Assembly (NCBI RefSeq): GCF_033958435.1
Contig: NC_134138.1
Location: forward strand, 10,428,001 to 10,492,000
Source: Carettochelys insculpta
Taxonomy: Eukaryota > Chordata > Testudines > Carettochelyidae
DNA length: 64,000 nucleotides
Direction of reading: 5' to 3'
The notes beneath the pieces are model-generated. The model had not been told where the DNA came from. It searched no databases and saw only the letters and a list, made by a program, of their open reading frames with translations. The translations under genes and the position numbers were made by a program. The stretch's first letter is position 1; the number at the start of each line of letters is the position of its first letter. Positions 43,992 to 55,505 of the stretch are shown piece after piece.

Positions 43992-44549
43992 CAGCAGTTC
44001 CCAACCTTTTCACAGCACGGCACACTTCAATGAGACAAACCATCCCACGGCACACCCACTTTTTTCAGCTGAATCGATTGCTCATAAATTTTGTATTTAC
44101 TTACATTTACTGTGCTTACACACTTACTAGAAAGGTTGGCAACAGAGCAGTGCATACATCAAGCTAAACAAGGATCAAAGGCATTAATGTTTCAAATCCA
44201 TCACAGAATACCTCATCCTAGACAACAAGCACAGATGCATTTTCAAACTCTGCTCAATGCCATACTAGGAACATTGATTAAATGAGTAACCACTGAAAGC
44301 AGCTCCCCTCCCCACCAGTCTAAAGGAGTCAGGATGTGGCATTTAAACCACGTTCTGGCTCCAACAGGCTCTTGCCATCTCATTCAGGCCAGGAAGCAGC
44401 ATTTCAGCTGCCTCCTGGTGCCAACGGGGTCCTGCAGGGTTGGCATTTCCCCTCAAGGTGGCATTGCAAAGAGCTGCAGGAAGGAGAAACTGACAAAATT
44501 TCAAAGCACGCTTGGAGAGTTCTCATGGCACGCTGGTTGAAAACCACTG
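43992..44549. mobile_element. 558-bp hAT-like MITE
   Basis: Left end CAGCAGTTCCCAACCTTTTC and reverse complement of right end CAGTGGTTTTCAACCAGCGT. The 8-bp flanks CCCTAGCT (43984-43991) and CCCTAGAT (44550-44557) differ at one base, as expected of a hAT target duplication. Subterminal GCACGGCACACTT and CATGGCACGCTGG motifs face each other. No transposase. Confidence 0.85.
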
Positions 44550-44570
44550 CCCTAGATTGGTGAATGGTCA

Positions 44571-44705
44571 CAGAGAGGTAACCAAGTTAGTCTGCATCTT
44601 CACTAAATAAAAAGGCAGTCCTGTAGCACTGTTCCATGAGAGAGCTCATCACCTAATAAATTCTTGTGTTAGTCTTTAAAGTGCTCCAGGACTGCTTTTT
44701 TGGTT
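44571..44705. mobile_element. Penelope-like 3' ends, short inverted pair
   Basis: The left half (minus) has GAGGTAACCAAGTTAGTCTG and AAGGCAGTCCTGTAGCACT; the right half (plus) has GAGAGCTCATCACCTAATAA and CTTTAAAGTGCTCCAGGACTG. It lies right after the hAT element. Target duplication not resolved. Confidence 0.65.
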
Positions 44706-44974
44706 TATTTTGGTCTGCAGAAATCAAGGAAATGTGCGTTAGGACAAAGATGGAATCCAGCTCTGCAGCAAATAAAATAGATGGGGAGCTATTTTCTGCT
44801 GTCCTCCACACCTGATGTGCCTCAGGGGCAGTTGCTCTGGTCTAAAGGGAGCAGAATTTGACCCAGGGTATTTAAATAACATTGAGACATACAGCGCACA
44901 AATCCAGCACCCATTGGATTGCTGGCATAAGAAAAAGAAAAGGATGGTTTATACTTAAAGCATTAGCCTAGGAC

Positions 44975-45330
44975 TCAGAAGAAGGGTTTCAACTCTCCTG
45001 CTGCCACAAATGTCCTCTGTGATCTTGGAAAGTCATTTAATCCCTCTACCCATCAACTCCCACCTGTAAACGATCAGAGGAATAGCCATGTTAGTCTGTA
45101 TCTGCAAAAACAATTAGAAGTCCTGTGGCGCCTTAAAGACTAAAGGATTTTTTTGGAGCACCAACTTTCATGGGCAAAGACCCTCTTCTGACGAAGTGGG
45201 TCTTTGCCCACAAAAGCTGATGCTCCAAAAAGTCTGTGAGCTTATAAGGTGCCACAGAACTTCTCGTTGTTTTCACCTGTAAAGGGAGTATACAAATAAT
45301 ACTTCCCTTCTCCCCATCCTTCCTTTGTCT
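44975..45330 (+). mobile_element. MIR-type SINE split by a PLE
   Basis: Left part: GGTTTCAACTCTCCTGCTGC to CACCTGTAAA at 45070; right part: CACCTGTAAAGGGAGTATAC from 45274 on. Around 45000-45070 the motif CTCTGTGATCTTGGAAAGTC and the tail fit MIR. The duplicated CACCTGTAAA frames the inserted PLE. Confidence 0.7.
45071..45273. mobile_element. Penelope-like inverted pair with 10-bp TSD
   Basis: The left half (minus) runs from GAGGAATAGCCATGTTAGTC to GGGCAAAGACCCTCTTC; the right half (plus) from TCTGACGAAGTGGGTCTTTG to GGTGCCACAGAACTTC. Exact 10-bp duplication CACCTGTAAA at 45061-45070 and 45274-45283. This is the clearest evidence in the window that the inverted pair inserted as one unit. Confidence 0.9.
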
Positions 45331-45372
45331 ATTTAGACTAAGTTCTGTGAGGCACGGATTGCCTCTCACTAT

Positions 45373-45828
45373 GGCCACGTCTACACGACAGTGACCTTTC
45401 AAAGATGATCTTCCGGAAGATCTCTTCTTGGAGATCTTCTTTCAAAAGAGCGCGTCCACACACAAAAAAGGAGATTGAAAGATCAATCCACTCTTTCAGT
45501 AGAGAGTGTCCACACAATAGAGAGTGCTCTTTTGAAATAATGGGCCAGCAATCAAAAAATCCAGCACAATAAGGACTGTTTTTTTTGGAAAAAAAGGCCC
45601 ATGGAGCATCTAAACACCCTTTTTTTCAAAAGAAGTTTTCGACAGGAGGTGCTTGTCCTGAGCTGGGAGCGGAAGAGGGTGTCTCGAGGAAAAGCCTCAC
45701 TCTTTCAATCTGGGATTTAAAGAGCGCATTTTTCTTTGCTTTTTTTTTTTTTTTTTTGTGGAAGCTGTGTCAGTGCTTTTGAAAAAGGGCGAGAGTTTCT
45801 GAAAGAGCTTACTAGTGTAGAGGTGGTC
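45373..45828. mobile_element. GTCTACAC-group MITE
   Basis: Left end GGCCACGTCTACACGACAG; right end complement GACCACCTCTACACTAGT. Flanking triplets TAT and TGT may be a diverged duplication. The interior has TCTTCCGGAAGATC and CTTTTGAAA motifs and a poly-T near 45740. No coding sequence; a Phe-rich frame there comes from the T-run. Confidence 0.6.
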
Positions 45829-46712
45829 TGTGTGTTTGTACAGCACCTTGCATTGCTGAGCTCTGAGTTTGAACGAATGTTTCTGCAAATATAAATAGCC
45901 ACAACAGCATGAATCTACATTTGTAAGTGCAGGATCAAGCCCATAATGAGCTGATCCAAATTGTGGGCTACTCTCAATTACACCTGCATGTTTATTTGCG
46001 CAGCCTGAAAAAGTGATGTTTCTCTTGAGATGAAAGGCCTCTTGGCATGTAAAATATGATTATTACTTCAAACCACATTCCTTAATTTAGAGATCTGAAG
46101 TTATTACAGCAACAAAGCACATTTGTCATCCTTTGTGGGTATTGCTTTAAAAATTTATGTTATGTTGTTTTAAAGATGCTTTCAAAATAACTAAAGGCAT
46201 TTTGTTCAATCATTGCAATTGTAAAATTACCCCACCATTCCTCAGTAATAATTAACTTCATGATTTCATTTCCATAGGCCAAATGCAGACCTGGGAAAGG
46301 GATGGGAGTTGAGAATCTGGCCCATTATTCATTACCATTCTATTGCTTGCCTGCTTTTTCTAGGACACACAGCATGTATTAGACCCAACAGATTTTGGGT
46401 TGAACTTGTGACAAGAGCATTAAAGGAGGTAAAGTAGAGTTAAAATGATCTGACAAAGGAAAAGGTAGAGCATTGTCCTAGGAATTGCTACCTAGGGCTT
46501 CTCTGGAATGGTACCTGATGCATTTCCTGGTCATTAGAGATGCAAACAAATCCCTGATTGGGGTTCCCCACTGAGTAAAAATGTTGTGCAGGATCACATC
46601 TTGGAGTTCCCACTTGTGGTTGCCTGCAAAATGTCTGCTAAGGGAGTCCACAAGCACATTTTACTTCCGCAGAAGACGGCCTGTCAACAGGGTTATTTGC
46701 TTGCTGGCACAA
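45829..46712. other. No gene recognised
   Basis: AT-rich, no supported exon or repeat. Confidence 0.45.
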
Positions 46713-47427
46713 AGGTGTGTCTACACAGTTATATTATTTTGGAATAATGGCTGCTATTCCAACATAACTTGAGTTGTGTCTACACTTGCATTCCTCTTTT
46801 GAAAGAGGTATGCAAATGAAGGAAATTGAAAATACAAATGAGGCACTGATTTACATATCTGGTGCCTCATTCACATAGTTTCCTTTCAAAAGAAAAAAAA
46901 CAGTGAAGATGGGGCTTTTTTGAAAATAAACCCTATCTTCAAAAGAAGCCTTCTTCCTCTTTCGAAAGGAGAATATACAAATGAGGCACCAGATATGTAA
47001 CTTAGTGCCCCATTTGCATTTTTGATTTCCTTCATTTGCATTTCTCTTTTGAAAGAGGAATGCAAGTGTAGACACAGCTTTTGTGAGCATCTACACAACA
47101 CAACTGCTATTTTGAAATAATTTCAAAATAGTGACGGCTTGTTTCAAATTTGGTAAACCTCATTTTACAAGGAATAGCTCCTATAGATATTTTTGGAATA
47201 GGGGTTGTGGAGACAGGAAACAGGGCTATTTTGAAATAAGCTATAGTGTGTCCTGAGGCTCTAAACTGAAATAGCTCTCTTGCATATGGATGCTATATTT
47301 CAAAATAGCTGAGCCCTATTTCAATATGCATTTTGTGTGTAGCAGCATTATTTTTGAAATAAGCTATTCCAGAATAGCTCTTTCAGAATAGCTTATTCAA
47401 AAATAACGCTGCTGTGTAGACATAGCC
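46713..47427. mobile_element. GTCTACAC-group MITE containing another MITE
   Basis: Left end AGGTGTGTCTACACAG and complement of right end GGCTATGTCTACACAGCAGC. Triplet CAA at 46710-46712 and 47428-47430. The interior is rich in TATTTTGAAATAA and GAATAGCTTATT motifs. A 309-bp element of the 409-bp family is nested at 46772-47080. Confidence 0.75.
46772..47080. mobile_element. 309-bp foldback MITE, nested
   Basis: Shares GTGTCTACACTTGCATTCCT with the ends of the 409-bp element at 11561. Ends are inverted repeats of about 60 bp, with internal TTTGAAAGAGG motifs. A TTG triplet flanks it on both sides if the right boundary is put at 47080. Confidence 0.75.
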
Positions 47428-48087
47428 CAACTGTGTAAAGATTTATGTGTTATAATGGCCCTGTCTAGTGAGGAAGTGGGAAATGGGGCTCCCGGAGTTA
47501 CGAGTCAAGGATATGTTCGCTAAAAGAAGGAAGACGCCACCTTGGTAGCAGCTGTTACCATGAACGTCACCCGATGGCGGTTTTGAGCATACACTGACTG
47601 CAGCTATGTGTGAAGGCAAATGAAGGCAGAGTCTTGCAGATGGGATGATATAAGTGCATGAGGCAATCAGACTTAGGTGAGCCACAGATGTCTTGACAAT
47701 TAATCAGGAGTTATTTGTGATCCCCATTCATGGTCTGGAATCAGTCCTTAGGCAGGTATTCTTTTGTGGCCATAGAATTTAAGGAGGCCCTGACGAAATC
47801 CAGAGACTGAGTAGAAGTGTTGTTACAAGACCATTGGACATGATATAACCACAGCCATTTTCTGTACTCAGCCACGATTATCTAGAACAGTGCACACCGT
47901 AGTCAGGAATATTTTGGCCTTTTCCTAAGCAGACAAAGCAGTTGCATTGCTGGTAAGGGTAGGTGAAGTGATGGATTTGTAAGGAAGTGTGGATAGCTGA
48001 CCTTGCATCTAGGTGTCAATGTGCATGAGCACTCTTGTTTGGAGTTATATTGCTGATAAATGGAATGAGTGGGCTCTGTTTGTCTAT
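47428..48087. other. No gene recognised
   Basis: No exon or repeat could be supported. Confidence 0.45.
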
Positions 48088-48278
48088 GTCATGGACCTGG
48101 AAGAGATTTTGAAAGGTTGTTGAGTCCAGTCCCCTAAGCTCACAGAAGGATGCATTGACCTGAGGACTTTCTTTAAAAAAAAAACAACAACCTATTTGTT
48201 TTAGATTCCTAAACAGCCCCCTTGAGGGTTGAACTTGCAACCCTGGGTCTTGCAGGCCAACACATGAGCTACTCCTTA
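48088..48278 (-). mobile_element. tRNA-derived SINE with CR1-like tail
   Basis: On the minus strand: an A-box-like GAGTAGCTCATGTGTTGGCC, then a B-box-like GCAAGTTCAACCCTC, then an unrelated body with an A-rich stretch, then a tail GGGGACTGGACTCAACAACC and CCAGGTCCATG that resembles the CR1 3' end. tRNA-head SINEs with CR1 tails are known from tortoises, where the tail lets CR1 machinery copy them. Confidence 0.65.
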
Positions 48279-49759
48279 CTACCTGCCCTTCCCTACCCCC
48301 CCATGAGTCTGCTTTCAGGATTTCTAATGAGCTCCCATCAGGGGCTCAACAGGCATGGACTCTCCCATACCAGTGTCGGAGTCTGTATCAGGAGGCACTG
48401 TCCTTGCTGAATTGGGCTGATGTTCTCTGGTCTGTATCCAACTGAGTCCTCATGGCTTTGTCCATCAGATGGTTCCAAAGAGGCACTTCCCACCCTTCTC
48501 TTGTAGCACGCGAGAATGACGCATAGCTCTGCGCTTTGTTGTGATGTGGGCTTGCCCTAGGCAGCACAGTCAGAACTTGTGGACAACAGTAAACAAGGTT
48601 TGCAGCCAGGAAGCACAGAGTTTAAAGTCCAGAGTCTTAGGCACTGTACAGTACTGCATGGGGAGGTTCTGGCCTGGACTATATGACAATGAAAACAAAC
48701 TGGAGAGAAATCAGTCTGCCTTGTCTTTTATCCCTGTGGTCAGAGGCAGAAGGTGAGCCAGGGCAGTATTTAAAAATATTCTGACTATACCTAAGTGGTG
48801 CCAATGCGTAACCCACAGCACAATACAATAAACAACATCACTTGCTGAGGAAGAAGAATAGATTCAGTGGCTCAGATCCTCACCTCCCTCCCATGCCCAC
48901 TCCTCACCAGCCCCAAACTGGCTGGGGCCTTCCGGAGGCTTTATGCATTTGCTAATTGCATCCTTTCTGCTGCGCTGCATGAGGCAATCAGAAGGTTCCT
49001 GACAGCCACCGCACGAGTAAAACAAATCAATCTATGGCTCGCCAGCTCTCTGTTTTCAAACAACGTGAATGAAGGGCTCGCTCTCCATCACAATCAGTTT
49101 TCTCTCGCTCTCTAAAGCAGGCTAACTGGGAGATTAGGCAGGCTGCGAATGGTAGTGCTCAATGATCACATGCACGAATCAGCTCTTGCCGAAACATCTG
49201 GTTCACAAAAGGATGCAGCTGAAGGGCTCTCAGTCGGTGGAAGCCTCAAGACCTCTGTTGAAGCACCCATCACTGTTGCTCACAGGAGAAGTGCTTGTCT
49301 CTGCAGCCAGCACAGCCAGGCTGCTCGTTGAGCATATGGGCTGGCAGCCAGACGATCTTCATTTGCGACTGAAGGTGAAGAGGCCCGGTTGTTTCTTCTC
49401 CTCATCCCGTCTCTCAGGGAAGAGCTGTGAGACGAAATCCTCCTCCTTCCTGCTGCTCTGCCTGCTGTTTCTTCCACTGTGTGGGATCCACTGTCCCTCA
49501 CCCAGAGCCTATTGAAGGTGACAGCTCCTAGCCAGCATATTCACAGCTGAATAAAACTCATGTGCTCAACAGTGGCTGCCCCTGGAGAACAGGATTGGGA
49601 AATGGTTCCTAATATCATGGGTGGTAGACAAGATAATATGGAATTAATCTCCCACACTCCACCGAAAATATAACAAGGAGCAATAATGGGCTGGGTCCAC
49701 CATTTGTGTATTTGGGAGACGCTACAGTGAAAAAGCTTGGGTGCAGGGCCAGATTCTGT
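48279..49759. other. No gene recognised
   Basis: Open frames at 49149-49515 are GC-moderate and lack motifs. No transposon recognised. Confidence 0.45.
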
Positions 49760-50310
49760 AAGAACATAAGGACAGCCACAATGGATCAGACCAAGGGTCC
49801 ATCCAGCCCAGTGTCCTGTCTGCCGACAGAGGCCAAAGCCAGATGCCCCAGAATGAGTGAACAGAGCAATCACCGAGTGATCCCTCTCCTGTCATCCCTT
49901 TCCAGTGTCTAACAAACAGAGGCTAGGGAAACCAGTCCTACCCATCCTGGCTAATAGCCCAAGCTGGACCTAACTTCCATGAATTTACCTAGCTCTTTTT
50001 TGAACCCGTTAAAGTCCTGGTCCTCACAACATCCTCTGGTGAGACATTCCACAACTGTGTGAAGAGAATCTTCCTTTTGTTATTTTTAAAACTGCTACCC
50101 ATTCATTTCATTCGGTAGCCCTAGTTCTTATGTTCTGGGAACAAGTAAATAACCCGTCCTTAATCACTTTTTCCACACCTGTTATCATTTTGTATACCTT
50201 TATCATATCCCTCCTTAGTCTCCTCTTTTCTAAACTGAAAAGTCCCCATCTTTTTACTGAATCTTGTGCTCTGCTTTGAATGTTGTCCTGGAAATATGCA
50301 ATCACAGATT
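49760..50310 (-). mobile_element. CR1/L2-group LINE 3' end
   Basis: Starts with AGAACATAAGGACAGCCACA, the complement of the family 3' end, then GGTCCATCCAGCCCAGTGTC and CCCTCTCCTGTCATCCC in the 3' UTR. Further in, the minus strand encodes [20 protein letters not shown], the ORF2 C-terminal block. Same family as 51385-53342. Confidence 0.8.
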
Positions 50311-51384
50311 AAATGGCACAGAGCATGGTGTTTATTATGTGATCTCTCTTGCACAAGTGCCCAAGGAACAATTGCTGCATGGCACAGGACCTGGAAGTGA
50401 CAGAAAAAAAAATCAGTCTATTTTAGTTACCGAAATGTCCTGCTTTTGGTGCTTGGATGCACTGTGAAGGGTAAGATTACAAGCATATTTGCAGGAAGAG
50501 GCAGAGAGGATGATGGGAACAGAGTTGATGACTGAGTAGTTGTCTTGCCAACCCAATAGATTTTCTGATCCCTTCTCTCAAACAGCTCAACTTACTCACA
50601 TTTGGCAGATCATCTTTTTTTATTTGTGTGGGTTTAGTGTTGGCTTTTGTTTTGCTGCTTTGTGCTGCATCAGTCTCTTAAAAATGTCAAATAAAAACTC
50701 CAATCAGAACAAGGGATTTAAAAGGTTGCATTTCTGGCATGTTTTCACTGTTGTTTATAATCAGAGCCCAGGTGAAAAGTTGTTTCAACAATTTAAAAAA
50801 CAACAATAATAACCCAGAACTCTCCAGAACTCCTCAATCACAGCAACAGAGCTGCCTCATTAGGCATTCATAGAGTATACAAATACTGTGCCTACCAAAG
50901 ATTTCTCTTTGTTAATAGAAGTAACTGTCATGTCTCCATGTAACTGGAGTCAATTATCTACCACGTCAGCCACTGTGAAAGATGACACTACGAACAAGTA
51001 TAAGAGAGCATTTGGAGTTCAACGCTTCTTTCATACTCAAAGTGCGTCCATTTTTTTTACACCATAACGAATCACAAAGAGATACCTGTAGCAGTAAAAT
51101 GACTACTCAGCCAAATGGAACAGACACCATCTGGTCAGCAGTAATTCACTGAATCTAGGGCAATATAACCTGTTTTACAGAGATGGGAGATGCTACAATG
51201 ATGGTCCCATTTAAAATATCTTGTTGAGATAGAGATGGAGAAAGAAAGGTGAGCAGAAAAAGCAAGAGACAAAGAAGCAGAAAGACATGAAATACAATAG
51301 ACAGAGATGTACCATAAACATAAAGACAAACATAAACTCTGTCAAGTGCAAAAACATAAGAAAAGCTACAAAGAAGTGTGAAGA
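50311..51384. other. No gene recognised
   Basis: AT-rich; no exon or repeat supported. Confidence 0.45.
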
Positions 51385-53342
51385 CTAACAAGCCAAAAAC
51401 TCAAAAAATAACAGCAAAACGTTTTTAAGTACATCAGAAGCAGGAAGCCTGATAAACAACCAGTGGGGCCACTAGATGATTGAGATGCTAAAGGAGCACT
51501 CAAGATGATAAGGCCATTGCAGAGAAACTAAATTGATTCTTTGCTTTGGTCTTCATGGCTGAGGCTGTTAGGGAAATTCCCAAGCTATTCTCTTTAGGTG
51601 ACAAATCTGAGGAATTGTCCGAGACTGAGGTGTCATTAGAGAAGGTTTTGGAACAAATTGATAAACTTAATAGTAACAAATTACTGGGACCAGATGGCAT
51701 TCACCCAAGAGTCTTGAAAGAAATTGTGGAATTATTAACTGTGGTGTGTAACTTATCCTTTAAATCATCTTCTGTACTCAATTACTTGAAGATAGCTAAT
51801 GTGATGCCAATAATTCGAAAAGGGCTCTAGAGGTGATCCTGGCAATTATAGACCGGTAAGTTTAACTTCAATACCGGGCAAAAGAGTTGAAAATATAGTT
51901 AAGAATAGAATTGTGAGACACATAGATGAACATAATCTTTTGTGGAAAAGTCCACATGCTTTCTGTAAGGGGAAGTCATGCCTTATTATTCTACTTGAGT
52001 TCTTTGAGGAAATCAATAAGCATGTGGACAAGGGGGATATAGTGGGTACAGCATACTTAGATTTCCAGAAAGCCTTTGACAAAGTCCCTCACCAAAGGCT
52101 CTTAAGTAAAGTAAGTTGTCATGAGATAACAGGGAAGGTCCTCTTATGGATTAATAACTGGTTAGAAGACAGGAAACAAAGGGTAGGAATAAATGGTAAG
52201 TTTTCAGCATGGAGAGTAGTAACTAGTGATGTTCCCACAAGGGTCCCTAATGGGACCAATCCTATTCAGCCTGTTTATAAATGATCTGGAAAAAGGTGTA
52301 AACAGGTGGCAAAATTTGCAGATGATACTAAACTCCCTTGCCCTCCCGCTGCTTCTGTCCTATGTATCTGGTTTGTCAGTTTTCATTTCAATTTTTTGTT
52401 TGTATCTCTCTGTTATGTAATTGTCTTGCCAATTCCCTTTCAGCAAAATTTCCACTACAGCACTATCTCCAGATCTGAAGAAGGGGGGTCTGTCCCACTT
52501 AAGCTCATCACCTAATAAATTATTTTGTTAGTGTTTAAAATGCTACATGACTGCTCTTTTGTTTTGTTAAGTTACAGACAACCTCCCTTTTACTAAATCT
52601 CTCAAGATAGTTAAGCAGTAAGCTGACTGTGAAGAGATTCAAAAAGATCTCACAAAGCTAAATTATTGAGCAACAAAATGGCAAGTGAAATTTAATGTTG
52701 ATAAATGTGAAGTAATGCACATTAGAAAAAATAATCCCAACTATACATACAAAATGATGGCAACTAATTTAGCTATAACCACTCAAGAGAGAGATCTTGG
52801 AGTCATTGTTGATAGCCCTCTGAGAGCATCCACTCAATAAGCAGAAGCAATCAAAACAGCAAATGGAATGTCAGGAATCAGCAAAAAAAGGGATAGAGAA
52901 TAGAACAGTGAATATCTTATTGCCACTATATAAATTCACGGTACACCCACATCTTGAACACTGTAACATAAGAACTAGGGGTCACCCAGTGAACTTAATG
53001 AGCAGCAGGCTTAAAATTAACAAAAGGAAGTTCATAGTAGATCTGTGGAACTCCTTGCCAGAGGATTTTGTGAAGACCAGGACTTTAATGGGGTTCAAAA
53101 AAGAACTGGATAAATTCATGGAGGTTAGGTCCATCAATAACTGTCAGCCAGGGTGGGTAAGAATGGTGTCCCTAGTCTCTGTGTGTCAGAGTCTGGAAAT
53201 GGTTGACAGGTGACACATCACTTGATGAATGCCTGTTCTGTTCACTCTCTCTGGGGCATCTGGCATTGGCCACTCTTCATAAAACAGGATGCTGGGCTAG
53301 ATGAACCTTTTGTCTGTCCCAGTATGTTCTTATGTTCTTATG
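51385..53342 (+). mobile_element. CR1/L2-group LINE with RT, PLE-interrupted
   Basis: Plus strand. At 51546-51830 an open frame reads QIDKLNSNKLLGPDGIHPRV, the RT start. Around 51913-52230: PHAFCKGKSCLIILLEFFEE, YLDFQKAFDKVPHQRLLSK (motif A) and INNWLEDRKQRVGINGKF. KFADDTKLP (motif C) is at 52310-52336, and the PLE insertion follows at once. Coding resumes at about 52600 with KWQVKFNVDKCEVMHI and ERDLGVIVDSPLRAS, then PHLEHC. A gap removes the EYCVQFW to VQRRAT part; it continues with WNSLPEDFVKTRTLMGFKKE. The 3' end is GTTCTTATGTTCTTATG. Several stops. Confidence 0.85.
52338..52596 (+). mobile_element. Penelope-like 3' end within LINE
   Basis: Contains CAGATCTGAAGAAGGGGGGT and AGCTCATCACCTAATAAATT followed by TTAGTGTTTAAAATGC, the 3' UTR hallmarks of the PLE at 30632. 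The frame of the host LINE is KFADDTKLP before and KWQVKFNVDK after. The PLE coding part is absent. Confidence 0.75.
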
Positions 53343-54492
53343 CAGATTAGAGCTGTGCAAATAATGTATTTTTGATAACCGGTCTGTCAGAATGGCAAAA
53401 CTAATTTTTTGAGGTTTACCCCAAATTTTTTGGTCAAAAATTTTCATATGGGCTTGAATGTCATTTTTTAAAGCAGACTTTTAAAGCATTTCATTTAGAG
53501 AATTATTTTCTGATTGAAACCAACAAGAATTCACATAATGTTCTGGTGGACAAACATCTAATGTTTTTGCCAAAGAAGAACTATAGAAACATTTTGCCCA
53601 GTTGCAATATTAACCAATACTTCCTATGAGAGTACGTGGAAGTTTTCTCTGACTTCTTTTAAAAATAAGTCATTGAACGTTTAACACCCCTGTGGACAGC
53701 TCTAGTAGAAACCAGCACAATGGAATGCTTAGTTAAGAGACAAAATGAATGAATGAATATGAATTACAGATCATTGGTTTTCAATCACTCAGATTAGACT
53801 TGAATTGGTAACCATTAGATGCTTTACAGCCCATCCCCAAACAAAAGGTACCACTGCAATTTTCCTCGGTTGCTGCCTGTCTTCCATGATACAGTTCTTT
53901 CCAAGCTATTGATGTCAGCTTTCATTTTCAAGGATATTTTTTCCATTCCTCACACCAAACAACACGGTACTGTTTCATCTTAATTCTATTTACCTGAAAG
54001 ACTTGAGATTTTTCTCACTTCAGATTTCCCTTTGCCTTGTGTTTTCACAGTCACAAAAACAAAATAAAACGAAAAAAAAAAAACCCAAACAAACAAGACT
54101 TTCAGTGCATTTCGATTGATATTAAGCTTGTTTTATGAAAGTTTATTTGTTGCAGTTGTTTCTTTCTTACTAAGAACCCTCAAAATGTTCTGCTGGGTCA
54201 GATTAAGAAGTACTGCTACATAGCACAGTGTTAATTCAGCAGCAATTTACCTTCTGAGACCTAGCAGAGAATTTTCTATAGCTTTCCACCTTTCCCTCTA
54301 AGAGCTACTGAAGTAATTCTTCATTGACTTATCTAGGTCATTGTGCACCATATTTCACAGGTAGAAAAACTGTCAAAAGCACCTAGGAGACGGAGTAGCC
54401 TCAGGTCCATTTCCAAAGTGATTTAGACTCTTCAACCCAGACCTTCAAATGTATTTAAGTGCCTAATTCCTCTTTAAGCACTTAAATATTTG
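53343..54492. other. No gene recognised
   Basis: AT-rich with no supported exon. A-runs occur near 54068. Confidence 0.45.
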
Positions 54493-55255
54493 TAGTAACA
54501 GAGAGTAAGCCGTGCTAGTCTATACACTATCAAAACAAAAAGCAGTCAAGTAGCACTTTAAAGACTAGCAAAATAGTTTATTAGGTGAGCTTTCGTGGGA
54601 CAGACCCACTTCTTCAGACCATAGCCAGACCAGAACAGAATCAATATTTAAGACACAGAGAACCAAAAACAGTAAGCAAGGAGGACAAATCAGAAAAAGA
54701 CAATCAAGGTGAGCAAATCAGAGAGTGGAGGGGTGGGGGGGAAGATCAAGAATGAGATTGAGTCAAGTATGCAGACGAGCCCCTATAGTGACTCAGAAAG
54801 TTCCCATCACGATTTAAACCATGTGTTAATGTTCCAAATTTGAATATAAATGTCAGTTCATCCACTTCTCTTTGTAAAACGGAACGATAATTTCTCTTCA
54901 GTAACACACATACCTTGAGGTCATTGACAGAATGCCCCATTCCATTAAAATGTTGACTAACTGGTTTGTGGATCTGGAGTGTTTTAATGTCTGTTTTGTG
55001 CCCGTTGACCCTTTGTCTAAGGGAGTTAGAAGTCTGTCCAATACACAAAGCATCTGGGCATTGTTGGCACATGATGGCATATATGATGTTAGTAGAGGAT
55101 CATGAGAAAGTGCCCGTGATTCTGTGAGTAACCTGGTTAGGTCCAGTGACGGCATTTCCAGAGAAGGTATGTGGACAAAGCTGGCAGCGGGCTTTGTTGC
55201 AGGGAAAGGTTCCAGGACTGGTGTTCCTGGGGTATAGACTGTGGCTGTTTGTGGG
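54493..55255 (-). mobile_element. Penelope-like element, GIY-YIG domain and 3' end
   Basis: The minus strand encodes the C-terminal endonuclease region of a PLE. First comes FPCNKARCQLCPHTFSGNAV (around 55195-55135), then after a stop NIIYAIMCQQCPDALCIGQT, with CIGQT in place of the YIGQT of the GIY-YIG motif, then SNSLRQRVNGHKTDI (the conserved Arg is present) and REVDELTFIFKFGTLTHG. The 3' UTR runs to 54493 with TTCGTGGGACAGACCCACTT. No RT core is present. The Tyr-to-Cys change and the stop suggest it is dead. Confidence 0.9.
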
Positions 55256-55505
55256 GCTAAGAGTCTTAGGTGCCTAAATCTAATTGAAAATCAACATGAA
55301 AAGCTCGTAAATCATATAGGCACTCTTGAAAAATTTACACCTCTATATAGGCCTGTAATCCCACGTGATTTGCAGGCAGTGGATTCATTTATTGCTCCCT
55401 AATCATTTCTCTGTTCCATCCCATGACATATGTCAGCTACGGCAGGGATGTAGCAGGCCATCAACTCCTGCTGGCATATACTTTGTGATTATTGTTAAAC
55501 ATTCA

